Assembly: GCF_009363275.1 (NCBI RefSeq)
Contig: NZ_CP045324.1
Location: forward strand, 2,604,001-2,668,000
Direction of reading: 5' to 3'
Source: Marinobacter sp. THAF197a
GTDB taxonomy: Bacteria; Pseudomonadota; Gammaproteobacteria; Pseudomonadales; Oleiphilaceae
DNA: 64,000 bases
The notes below the pieces were generated by a model that had not been told where the DNA came from, did no database searches, and was given only the letters and a program-made list of their open reading frames with translations. Shown piece by piece: positions 13,739 to 21,419 of this stretch. The number at the start of each line of letters is the position of its first letter. The stretch's first letter is position 1. The position numbers and the translations under genes are program-made.

Positions 13739-16542
13739 CAGGCAAAAGCATAGAGCGAGTTCAGGATAGACCCGATGTCGAGACTACCTGCAGAAGGAAC
13801 AGATGCAACTTCCCCACGGATGTCAGGTGGAAGCTGGGCCATGAACTCCTCCCGTAGGTTCTCAAGCACAGGCTCTTCGTACAGGCGCATGAAGGCTTCC
13901 CGGATGACCCGGAAGAAGACGTCAGTGTCTGCCGCGTGTGTGCCGAACGAGTCATGGATGAGTGCGAACGAGTCCAAGCCCTCAGTCACCGATTGAGCGA
14001 CAAGCTTCAGCAAGTGACTGGAGTCCAGGCTGTGGGTCACGTTGGGACTGATTGCATTACCGGCACGGATGATGTCCATGGCTTCCATATCTTCCTTGAT
14101 GGACAGGTCAATGGCCTGACCGAAGATACGGGTCTTTACCTTACGCATGGTGAACTTCCGGTAGTTCTGGCATACCGGGAAGCCCAGCGGGGTTGTCCAG
14201 CGCACAGGACGGCCCTGAGAGGCCACCAGACGGGCGATACCCTGCATCCACTCCATAGCCTCAGCAGCCTTCAGTACGGTCTCACGGACGTACTTGTAGA
14301 GTAGCTTGGCCATTACTCCGGCAGCATCAAACCCATCGTTGGCGAACGGGAACAGCTCACGGTATCCCCTCTCGTCAATCGCACGGCTGTTCAACATCTG
14401 GTCTACCTGTTTCTTCAGTGGCCGGATGGTGTCCTCCATGACCTGCTCCTTGAAGCCAAACTCCTTGGAGCCATACGGGAAGGTCATGACCGAACGCTTG
14501 CAGTGCTTACGGGTGACCCCGAGCTTCAGCCAGTGGTACATGGCCACGGCGTAGTTGTACTCGCGGCGTACCTCACGCTCGGCCTTGTCCTTGGGCGGCA
14601 CCTTGTCGCTGATACGGTTCAGGACTGCCGGCCACTTCTGTCCGCTGGCACCTTTGACCTCCCGCAGGTAGTACGCCTTGGCGATGGCCAGGGCCTTACG
14701 CTTAGCTTCTTCCTCGGAGGTGCAGTCACCCATGACCTCCTCCATGTGGTTCACGACCTTGTTCATGACCTTGGTGTAGATGTCTGCAGGTTTAGCTGCC
14801 GGCACCAGATTTACAGCTGCACCGGTAATCTCACACCGCAGGGCCATCCCAAGGTTCTGAAGCCCGGAGCATGAGCCGTCGAGGTCGATGGGCATATGGG
14901 ACACGTACTCTGCGCCCTGCTCTACGATACCCTTCAGCTCACAGCAGGCAGCGTAGGCCTGGAATGGCTTGTCGGCTTCCTCCCAGAATCGTTCCGAGAT
15001 CGGGTCTATTGCACATGCAATGAGCCTACTGGTGTTGTCGTCCACCCACTGGACACGTTCATCGAATGACACCTTGTCCACACCAAACAGGTTGGCAATG
15101 TGTATTTTGACCCAGCGTACACCACGGGTTCCAACCTTTTTGCCCTCGGCAAATTCCAGCAGACCCTTAATCCAATCCGCCGTCTGCGGGCTCAACTGAG
15201 GGACAGCGTACAGTCGGCCCCGGAAGTCCAGCTGGTGTGGGAAGTAGATGCGGTCGAACTCCATGAACTTCTTGGCGGTGTTCATGACCATGTGGTAGGT
15301 CACGCGTTGACCCCGGTTTGCCACATTGGCGTCATAGGCCATGGCCGCTTCCTTCCGGTAACGGTTCCACTCGTATTCCTTCTGCTCAAAGTCAGCCGGA
15401 AGCTGGGGTTTCTTCTTGCCCTTGGGGCTCTTCTCGTACTCTCTGATGGCACGACGAAGGTTGGCATGTGCCTCGCCCCAGGTAGGCTTCTGAGGTATCT
15501 CTACGTCGCTCATGGAGGGCATCTTGGAGCCTTCAACCGTGCGTCCCAAAGCCTTCAGTTGATCATGAAGAGCAACGACGTGTGGTCTGATACGCCAAGC
15601 GGTATCCTGGGCGGCATTGACCGCAGCCAATACCTCAGGCATGTGAGCAGACTTCAGCTCCTCCAGATAGTTCCGATCTCGGGTCTTTACGAGACGAAGA
15701 GGCGGACTGTAGGCGCTGAGGTAACCACCGCCATGGGACATCCCCGGCTTCCAGGGAACCGGTGGTACAACCATTGGCTCGTACACTGGCTTGACCGTGG
15801 ACATGAACTCGATGTTGTTCTCAATCCAGCTCATGGTTGTGTCCGTGGCGATGATGTGCTTCACGGTCTTGCTGCTGCCTTTGACCCCAGGCTTCGCGAT
15901 GTCTTCCACGGTCACGAAGGATGGGAGGGCTGATCGGCAGACGTCAATCAGGTAGCGTCCAACCTTGAGCTTCTGCTCCTCAGGCCATGGGTCACGCTCA
16001 ACGCCTGCCATCCGGGCGACACGAACCATGGAGTCCAACTTGTGGCGTACTGCGTTCTTCTTTGCCATCAGCTCTTCCAGCTTGGCGACTAACCGTGCGT
16101 CATGCTCCTTCAGGGTCTTCAGGAACAGTTCTTCCTCAAGGGCCTTACCGATGGCCACAGCGACGTTTGTGTAGGGGGCGGAGGTTGTGATGAACCTCAT
16201 GATTTCTTGCATGGTCAGGAAGGCTGCTTCCCGGTAACCAACTTGGGTTACGACCTCACCAGCCATGGCTTCCACTGATGGACGACCTCGACTGCTCTTC
16301 TCCTGCTGCTTCAGACTCAAAGCTTCCAGAGCTTGGGCAACCTCACCCATGCGATGTGCAATGTACCGAGAGCCATAACTTGTGTCTGACTCCTGGCCAC
16401 GCTCACGGGCCTTCTCCAGGTTCTTCATGAAGCGATTCTGACCCATCTCAAAGCTACGCTCTTCCAGTGCCATCTGGAGGTTGTAGAACTCTGGGGCGGT
16501 ACGGAGTTCGACTTCAAGTTCAATCTGGGAGTTGTTACTCAT
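13738..16542 (-). CDS. T7-like single-subunit DNA-dependent RNA polymerase
   Basis: 934 residues, slightly longer than T7 gp1 (883). Catalytic features are all visible: the palm aspartate in DLDGSCSGLQNLG near 552; KRSVMTFPYGSKEFGF near 690 (T7 K631 and Y639); NVTHSLDSSHLLK; and IHDSFGTHAAD near 864 (T7 D812). It ends YAFA, close to T7 FAFA. The promoter-recognition loop region between CQNYRKFTM and ISPNVTHS differs from T7, consistent with the non-T7 promoter motif found here. GAGGA precedes the ATG at 16542. It should transcribe the rest of the prophage; its own leader carries two copies of the promoter motif, so positive feedback is likely. Confidence 0.96.
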   Translation of the reverse strand: MSNNSQIELEVELRTAPEFYNLQMALEERSFEMGQNRFMKNLEKARERGQESDTSYGSRYIAHRMGEVAQALEALSLKQQEKSSRGRPSVEAMAGEVVTQVGYREAAFLTMQEIMRFITTSAPYTNVAVAIGKALEEELFLKTLKEHDARLVAKLEELMAKKNAVRHKLDSMVRVARMAGVERDPWPEEQKLKVGRYLIDVCRSALPSFVTVEDIAKPGVKGSSKTVKHIIATDTTMSWIENNIEFMSTVKPVYEPMVVPPVPWKPGMSHGGGYLSAYSPPLRLVKTRDRNYLEELKSAHMPEVLAAVNAAQDTAWRIRPHVVALHDQLKALGRTVEGSKMPSMSDVEIPQKPTWGEAHANLRRAIREYEKSPKGKKKPQLPADFEQKEYEWNRYRKEAAMAYDANVANRGQRVTYHMVMNTAKKFMEFDRIYFPHQLDFRGRLYAVPQLSPQTADWIKGLLEFAEGKKVGTRGVRWVKIHIANLFGVDKVSFDERVQWVDDNTSRLIACAIDPISERFWEEADKPFQAYAACCELKGIVEQGAEYVSHMPIDLDGSCSGLQNLGMALRCEITGAAVNLVPAAKPADIYTKVMNKVVNHMEEVMGDCTSEEEAKRKALAIAKAYYLREVKGASGQKWPAVLNRISDKVPPKDKAEREVRREYNYAVAMYHWLKLGVTRKHCKRSVMTFPYGSKEFGFKEQVMEDTIRPLKKQVDQMLNSRAIDERGYRELFPFANDGFDAAGVMAKLLYKYVRETVLKAAEAMEWMQGIARLVASQGRPVRWTTPLGFPVCQNYRKFTMRKVKTRIFGQAIDLSIKEDMEAMDIIRAGNAISPNVTHSLDSSHLLKLVAQSVTEGLDSFALIHDSFGTHAADTDVFFRVIREAFMRLYEEPVLENLREEFMAQLPPDIRGEVASVPSAGSLDIGSILNSLYAFA

Positions 16543-16562
16543 GGTTATATCCTCAAGTTATC

Positions 16563-16637
16563 TGAACTAGTAGTAATTGAACTAGTAGTAATGGAGCTAT
16601 AAGTAATGGAACTTTAGGTTAGGAACTAAAGGTTATT
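16563..16637. repeat. Five 15-bp tandem repeats in the RNA polymerase leader
   Basis: Five degenerate head-to-tail units of 15 bases, the first two identical (TGAACTAGTAGTAAT). The third is GGAGCTATAAGTAAT; the fourth and fifth are more diverged (GGAACTTTAGGTTAG, GAACTAAAGGTTATT). They occupy the untranslated leader between the two phage-type promoters and the ribosome site of the polymerase gene. Confidence 0.8.
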
Positions 16638-16648
16638 GAGCTTTGGGT

Positions 16649-16671
16649 CTCACCTTTGGTGCGACAAAAAG
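16649..16671 (-). promoter_or_regulatory. Putative phage RNA polymerase promoter, leader copy 2
   Basis: Minus strand CTTTTTGTCGCACCAAA then GGTGAG; predicted start 16654, about 110 bases before the polymerase ATG. It differs from the other copies after the second G of the start region. Confidence 0.7.
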
Positions 16672-16698
16672 ATTTCGTATTTCTGTCGTCCTATTACC

Positions 16699-16721
16699 TA
16701 ATCCATAGGGGCGACAAAAAG
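16699..16721 (-). promoter_or_regulatory. Putative phage RNA polymerase promoter, leader copy 1
   Basis: Minus strand CTTTTTGTCGCCCCTAT then GGATTAGG; predicted start 16704. CCTAT replaces CCAAA before the start, resembling the CTATA of T7 and SP6 promoters. Confidence 0.65.
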
Positions 16722-16746
16722 AAATGGGGTCTGTCGCGGGAGCGGA

Positions 16747-16774
16747 ATAGTATCGAGGTCAGGACTAAAGTCAA
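16747..16774 (-). promoter_or_regulatory. Host sigma-70-type promoter for the phage RNA polymerase, with operator-like spacer
   Basis: Minus strand TTGACT (16774-16769), 16-base spacer, TACTAT (16752-16747). It stands just after the integrase terminator and upstream of the polymerase gene, where a host-read promoter is needed to start the phage cycle. Nearly the whole spacer is the 14-bp repeat also found at 13722 and 10916. Confidence 0.55.
16754..16767. repeat. Copy of CGAGGTCAGGACTA in the promoter spacer
   Basis: Fourteen bases identical to the two 17-base copies at 13722 and 10916, positioned exactly between the -35 and -10 boxes of the presumed host promoter. A repressor site is a reasonable guess. 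Confidence 0.6.
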
Positions 16775-16775
16775 C

Positions 16776-16802
16776 AAAAAAAGACAGGCCCGGAGGCCTG
16801 CC
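16776..16802 (-). terminator. Rho-independent terminator after the integrase gene
   Basis: Minus strand GGCAGGCC, loop TCCG, GGCCTGTC, then seven T. The eight-pair stem includes one G-T pair. It separates integrase transcription from the polymerase promoter that begins two bases further on. Confidence 0.88.
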
Positions 16803-16819
16803 TGAGGTCTGGATGATAG

Positions 16820-17806
16820 TCAATCCATCAGGTGATGATGGGCCTTGTCTTTCAGGTGGGTGTATCGTTCCAACATTCTGAGTGAAGAATGACCAGAGAC
16901 TGCTGCCACCTCGAACAGGTTATTGGCCTTCCCGACCATGTCCGTGATCTTGGTGTGTCTGCAGTCATGAAGCCGTAGATGCTCACGGCCACAGGCCTTC
17001 CGTGCCCGAGCGTAGGCGTTCCTGATACTGTCTGGATGCATGGAGAATACCCGACCATTGGTCTTGTCTCCGAGCCACTCAGAGAGGATTTCCGTGGCCC
17101 TACGACCCAGTGGCACCTTCCTTGCGCTCTTGGTCTTGGTGGCAATATCCGGGAGGTTGATCACCCTCTCGTTGAGGTCTACCCACTCAGCCCGGAGGTA
17201 GACAATCTCGGACAGACGGCAGGCAGTCTCCAGTAGCAGCTCATACACAGCCAGGGGCTCACCGGACAGGTGGTTGGAGATTGCCAGACGGTCTTCAGGT
17301 CTGTGTACCAACTCACGGGCGTCATTGGCAGCGGGGAGGCGCACACGGCGTACTGGGTTCTCCAGCTCGACCATGAGCTTTTCCTTGATCAGGAACTCAT
17401 AGACTGCCGAGATGTGGTAGACGTCCTTACGCACGGTTGCCGGGGAGACCTGTTTAAGACGACTGTCCATGTACCCCTTTAATTCAACGGGACCGAAAGT
17501 CTCGACTGTGTGGGCTCCCACGGCTTTCTGCACAGCCCTCAAGGTACACATCCGAGCCTTCAGTGTCTTCCGGGCGTTCGGGGTCTCAGCCTTGTCCTTG
17601 AGGGTCTCCATGACCTCCTCGAAGTACATCTCAAACGCGCTGTCGAGGGTCATCGTAGAGTTGACCAGCTGCAACTCCATCTCATGACCCCACGCTTCTG
17701 CCTCACTCTTGAACTCAAAGGTCTTGGATTTCTGGACAAACTCGCCGTCAACTTTGCGACGAACTTGTACTCTCCACTTGCCGTTTGGTTGCCGATGTAA
17801 GTGCAT
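16820..17806 (-). CDS. int: Tyrosine-recombinase integrase
   Basis: 328 residues. An N-terminal arm-type region is followed by a SAM-like core-binding domain (about 50-150) and the catalytic domain with R197 (ETACRLSE), a lysine near 226-230 in TKSARKVPL, H280-x-x-R283 (LHDCRH), H306 (VSGHSS) and the nucleophile Y315 (LERYTH). It catalyses site-specific insertion and excision. The gene starts about 120 bases from the tRNA-Arg fragment taken as attR, the usual int-att spacing. GAGGGAAGG precedes the ATG. Most T7 relatives lack integrase, so this marks a temperate lineage. Confidence 0.95.
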   Translation of the reverse strand: MHLHRQPNGKWRVQVRRKVDGEFVQKSKTFEFKSEAEAWGHEMELQLVNSTMTLDSAFEMYFEEVMETLKDKAETPNARKTLKARMCTLRAVQKAVGAHTVETFGPVELKGYMDSRLKQVSPATVRKDVYHISAVYEFLIKEKLMVELENPVRRVRLPAANDARELVHRPEDRLAISNHLSGEPLAVYELLLETACRLSEIVYLRAEWVDLNERVINLPDIATKTKSARKVPLGRRATEILSEWLGDKTNGRVFSMHPDSIRNAYARARKACGREHLRLHDCRHTKITDMVGKANNLFEVAAVSGHSSLRMLERYTHLKDKAHHHLMD

Positions 17807-17926
17807 GATACCTTCCCTCAGATTTCAGATTTTGCGTTCTGCACAATCCGTCTGAAAGCAGGTAAACTGACCTCAGGCCTTGTCTACCAGTCGTTCACCC
17901 GTAAGTGTGACTGGATGTTATGACTA

Positions 17927-17971
17927 CTCCTAAGGGGAAGGTAGCAGGTTCGAGTCCTGCCGGGGGTACCA
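17927..17971 (+). other. attR: 3' fragment of tRNA-Arg(CCT)
   Basis: From the anticodon loop CTCCTAA onward the sequence is tRNA-like: T-arm GCAGG-TTCGAGT-CCTGC (17944-17960), acceptor strand CGGGGGT, discriminator A and CCA (ending 17971). Upstream bases 17895-17926 only loosely resemble a D-arm; the anticodon stem does not pair and the acceptor 5' strand pairs at only five of seven positions, so this is not an intact gene. The layout fits phage integration into a tRNA-Arg(CCT) gene, with the complete tRNA expected at attL outside the window. The right prophage boundary is therefore about 17,971. Confidence 0.75.
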
Positions 17972-18048
17972 AACAACCTTATTCAAGTGTTGTTATTACC
18001 CTCGACCACTGAACACTCTTGCAACCTGAGAGAGAAGGTCAACCGCCT

Positions 18049-18603
18049 CTAGCAGGGTGCCCGGGAAACGCCCCTGATTGACTTGACCCATCGGTACCCG
18101 GCAATCCCCAGCAAACCCGCAAGCAACAGTAATAGACTGGAAGGCTCGGGGACCTTGGCCGGCGCAATCTTTTTAAGGCGACCTGTCAGCCAGTAGTAGT
18201 CCCCAGAGTCCCGATTGCCAACGTGCGCACCCTCAAACGGTGCGGTTAGGTGCAGGTTGTCGAAAATATCCTTGCCGGCCTCGAGGTAAAACAGGTCGAG
18301 AAAAAGGAAAAACTCAAAGTTATCCACCACAAAGGGTTCGAATCCGTTCTCGTAAAGGGCGTCGGTATCGGATATCGGTTGGTCATACATCAACGGCACA
18401 AGCCCAGTCCAACTGAACGTGATCGGGTCACTGGTAAACTGAACAGAAACCAGGCCACGCAGCACCGAATCAACCTCGATGATCGCGGTGGCATTATGAC
18501 TCTCGTACGGGTTCATAATGGGGTGGTCGTAGCTGTAGGTGATTAGCGCGGCGTTTGCGGCCGGCGCCAAACAGGCAAGCACAATAGTCAGTAGATTCTT
18601 CAC
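18049..18603 (-). CDS. PEP-CTERM sorting-domain protein
   Basis: 184 residues: a signal peptide (MKNLLTIVLACLAPAANA), a body rich in aromatic and acidic residues without known domain, and a C-terminal VPEPSSLLLLLAGLLGIAG segment followed by basic residues. That is the PEP-CTERM tripartite signal recognised by exosortase, which anchors or exports surface proteins in Gram-negative bacteria that make exopolysaccharide. No exosortase gene is in the window. First host gene after attR, convergent to nothing obvious and transcribed toward the prophage. Confidence 0.85.
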   Translation of the reverse strand: MKNLLTIVLACLAPAANAALITYSYDHPIMNPYESHNATAIIEVDSVLRGLVSVQFTSDPITFSWTGLVPLMYDQPISDTDALYENGFEPFVVDNFEFFLFLDLFYLEAGKDIFDNLHLTAPFEGAHVGNRDSGDYYWLTGRLKKIAPAKVPEPSSLLLLLAGLLGIAGYRWVKSIRGVSRAPC

Positions 18604-18818
18604 GCGTTCAGTCCCTCGATTTACCTATGATCCATCAGGGTAATTTAAAGCAATTATCGAACCATGGCACGTATCACTGGGTTTTCAAACGACCAGCAAA
18701 ACGGCGCACTACTCACATGTAAAATATTCTGACACCGAGAATTTGGAGCGCTCACGCATTGCTGCGTCCAGTTTGGGGTTACAATGCCGCCTACCCTGTC
18801 ACCACCGGAATCCACCGA

Positions 18819-19493
18819 ATGGCCCGCTTTAACGAAATTGGCACCGCAACCATCCCCGGCAACGGCACCCGCTTGCGCCTGCTGCAGCGCAATGACGAGT
18901 TTTCCATCAAGATCGCCGGGGCGCCTGGTGAACTGATGAACAGCCGGTTACATGGTTCTGAAGATGCCCTGGCCACGCTGGCCTGTGAACGCCTGAGCCA
19001 TCTGCCAGAGCCGCGGATCCTGATTGGCGGGCTGGGGATGGGTTTTACCCTGGCGGCGGCATTGGCATCAACCGGTGAAAAAGCGCGGGTGACCGTGGCG
19101 GAGCTGGTCCCGGAGGTTGAAACATGGAACCGTGGGCCCCTGGGCTCAGCGGCCGGCTATCCGCTGAACGATGCCCGAGCCCAAGTGCACATAGGCGACG
19201 TAGCAGAACTTCTGAGGCAGGGTGATGGCAACTGGGATGCCATTCTGCTGGATGTCGATAACGGCCCGGAGGGCCTAACCCGCAAGGAAAACAACTGGAT
19301 CTACTCACCCGAAGGCATTGCCGCTGCCCAGAAATCCCTGAGCAGGGACGGCATTCTGGCCTATTGGTCCGCGGGCCCGGAACACGCTTTCACCGAACGG
19401 CTGCGCCGGGCTGGCTTCTCGGTCGAGCCAGTCGTTGTGCGCGCCCTGCGCCCCGGCAAAGGCGCGCGCCATACCATCTGGCTGGCCTGGTAA
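18819..19493 (+). CDS. Spermidine-synthase-like SAM-dependent protein
   Basis: 224 residues from the ATG at 18819; an upstream frame from 18759 is possible but shows no better start. The Rossmann motif I ILIGGLGMGFTLAAAL is followed by VTVAELVPEV and AILLDVDNGPEG, as in the spermidine synthase/SpeE-like methyltransferase fold. The region normally forming the polyamine pocket is shortened, so this is probably one of the many SpeE-like proteins of unknown substrate rather than a true spermidine synthase. It stands alone. Confidence 0.7.
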   Translation: MARFNEIGTATIPGNGTRLRLLQRNDEFSIKIAGAPGELMNSRLHGSEDALATLACERLSHLPEPRILIGGLGMGFTLAAALASTGEKARVTVAELVPEVETWNRGPLGSAAGYPLNDARAQVHIGDVAELLRQGDGNWDAILLDVDNGPEGLTRKENNWIYSPEGIAAAQKSLSRDGILAYWSAGPEHAFTERLRRAGFSVEPVVVRALRPGKGARHTIWLAW

Positions 19494-19638
19494 GCATTGC
19501 GGCGGGTTCTGACCCTGTCATTGCGACATTTCGATAAAGTCATTCGAAATGCAGGTTCATATGAACTAGGCTGGACTATAAAGCCGTAATGTTTCGACGA
19601 AGATCGTTTCTTTGCAGAAGCACTCAGGAGGTATTTCC

Positions 19639-20172
19639 ATGAAACCCTCAGTGAGTATTACCGGTGAACACCAGGCCCATAAAGTCGCTGCGATATTCGA
19701 AACCGAATCGGATGCAAACGGCGTAGCCCAAACATTGTCGCAAGATACCAGCCTGGATGATGAACAGGTTATTGTTGTAACCCCCCACGACCAACATCAA
19801 GGTGAAGCGCTGGAGCCCGAGAATAAGGGTATATGGCATACGCTGTTACGCTCGCACCTCTGGCTGGGCGTTGGTGGCGCAATCGCAGGTTTTATTCTGT
19901 TCCTGATTCTCAGTGCTGCCGGTGTGGGCTTTATTGTGCAGAACACCATCGCAGCAGCGGCCGTTCTGGCTGCGCTTGGCGGGGTACTTGGCTTACTGCT
20001 CGCAGGCGGCGTTACTCTCAGGCCTGACCACACCCCTTACGTTGTGAAAGCCCAGACTGCCCTGACCGAAGGCAAGTATGTACTGACAGTCCATGCCTCA
20101 AGCTCGGAGCAGCTCAAGGAGGCCACAACCGTTCTCAAAAACCGGAACGTCAAATTGGTACGCTCTATCTGA
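19639..20172 (+). CDS. Hypothetical inner-membrane protein
   Basis: 177 residues from the ATG at 19639, preceded by AGGAGGT; an upstream frame from 19612 lacks this. A soluble N-terminal domain (AAIFETESDANGVAQTLSQD) is followed by two membrane helices, LGVGGAIAGFILFLILSAAG and AAAAVLAALGGVLGLLLAGG, and a C-terminal alpha/beta segment YVLTVHASSSEQLKEATTVL. The pattern resembles small stress-related membrane proteins with a ferredoxin-like flank, but I do not recognise the family. Confidence 0.65.
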   Translation: MKPSVSITGEHQAHKVAAIFETESDANGVAQTLSQDTSLDDEQVIVVTPHDQHQGEALEPENKGIWHTLLRSHLWLGVGGAIAGFILFLILSAAGVGFIVQNTIAAAAVLAALGGVLGLLLAGGVTLRPDHTPYVVKAQTALTEGKYVLTVHASSSEQLKEATTVLKNRNVKLVRSI

Positions 20173-21205
20173 GGCCGCGAGCTTGGGTCCAGGAAGCCGG
20201 AACAAACCACAGGCAAACCCGCGTCATCCAGCGTAACAGCAACAGGAACGGCAGCAGAATCAGGAACCAGCCGGGTACCTGTACCATCCACGGTGGCACG
20301 CCGAGCACCTTGGCAGCGCCGGCGAACAGGTCGTTCAGCACTAGCGGGTGTCGAACGGCCACATAGGCCAGGGCAGCCACGGCGGGCCATTTGGCGTGAC
20401 CAACCATAACCGAAGCCATGCGCCCGGCCCGGGCAAGGCGGGTGCTGTAAGCCGCTGAACGGGCAGTGACGGTAGAAGCCCGCGCCGTGGTGGCTGCCGC
20501 CCTGCCTGCTTTCAGAAACTTCACCGCACTGCCGATAACAATGGCATCCACGGCGGCCCAGCCCACATCGCTGGCACGAATGGGCTGATCGGTCCGATAA
20601 CGGGATTCCAGGGTGCGAATGCCGCTGGTAAAGAACTGGGTAACGCCTTCGGTGATGCGATCGGTCCAGATCCACTCGATATTCCCGTCCGGGCCCACCA
20701 CAAACTGACCGGTAAAATCCTGCCCTTCCTTGTTGGCAAAATTGACGGCATACCAGGCGCGCTGTTCGGGTGTGAGGGTTTGGCGGGTTCCGGCCACGCG
20801 ATTCATCAGCTCTATCGATCTGACCGGGTTCTGGTAAAAATGGATAACCGGAGGTATCAGATACTCACCGTGGGCTTTGAGGGCATCCTGGAACTCGGGT
20901 TCCTCCCCGAATAACTCCATCAGCCACCTGGTGTGTTCCGGAAACACCTGGAGCGCCACCTGGGCCTTCAACAGCAGCAGGCGGTCGTCCCGATAATCAA
21001 GCAGCAGAGCCTGCACCGGCAGTGGCTCGGCAAGCACGGCCGAACGGGCGCCGAATACATCCTGGGCATGCAGGCGTACCAGCCGCTCTTCCACCGGTTG
21101 CGGCTGGAACCGAACCGCTACCAGGATGGCAATAACCAGCGCAATCAGCGCCAGCCAGAGCACGCTCCGGCGACGGTGGGTTCTGAACAGCACAGGCTCT
21201 TGCAT
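20165..21205 (-). CDS. Hypothetical membrane protein, 346 residues
   Basis: An N-terminal membrane segment (SVLWLALIALVIAILVAV), a soluble domain of roughly 180 residues with AWYAVNFANKEGQDFTGQFV, an Ala/Arg-rich stretch, and C-terminal hydrophobic segments ending GWFLILLPFLLLLRWM. It overlaps the end of the convergent upstream gene by eight bases. No family recognised; the distribution of hydrophobic segments suggests an inner-membrane protein with a periplasmic domain. Confidence 0.65.
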   Translation of the reverse strand: MQEPVLFRTHRRRSVLWLALIALVIAILVAVRFQPQPVEERLVRLHAQDVFGARSAVLAEPLPVQALLLDYRDDRLLLLKAQVALQVFPEHTRWLMELFGEEPEFQDALKAHGEYLIPPVIHFYQNPVRSIELMNRVAGTRQTLTPEQRAWYAVNFANKEGQDFTGQFVVGPDGNIEWIWTDRITEGVTQFFTSGIRTLESRYRTDQPIRASDVGWAAVDAIVIGSAVKFLKAGRAAATTARASTVTARSAAYSTRLARAGRMASVMVGHAKWPAVAALAYVAVRHPLVLNDLFAGAAKVLGVPPWMVQVPGWFLILLPFLLLLRWMTRVCLWFVPASWTQARGLR

Positions 21206-21419
21206 CGAGTACTCCCGGCGATCTGAAAGGTTTTAGTCTACACGGAACGCCGGCACCATAGGAGTCATGCACAGCTAAGCGCTGTCCCTTCAGGGAACAC
21301 AGGAGAGTGCAAGCCATTTGACCCGTAGCAGTTAATTACATAAAAGTACCGCAATCCGCTTTACGGTTTGCAAGAAACGGATACCATAGCCTCAGGTAGT
21401 GCTTTCCGGACCCGTCTTG

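Noticed and set aside
16563..16637. Tandem repeats resembling a short CRISPR array
   Set aside because: Units are contiguous 15-mers without spacers, diverge progressively, and no cas gene is near; they form an mRNA leader.
17895..17971. Intact tRNA-Arg gene
   Set aside because: Anticodon stem does not pair and the acceptor stem pairs at only five of seven positions; it is a 3' fragment at attR.
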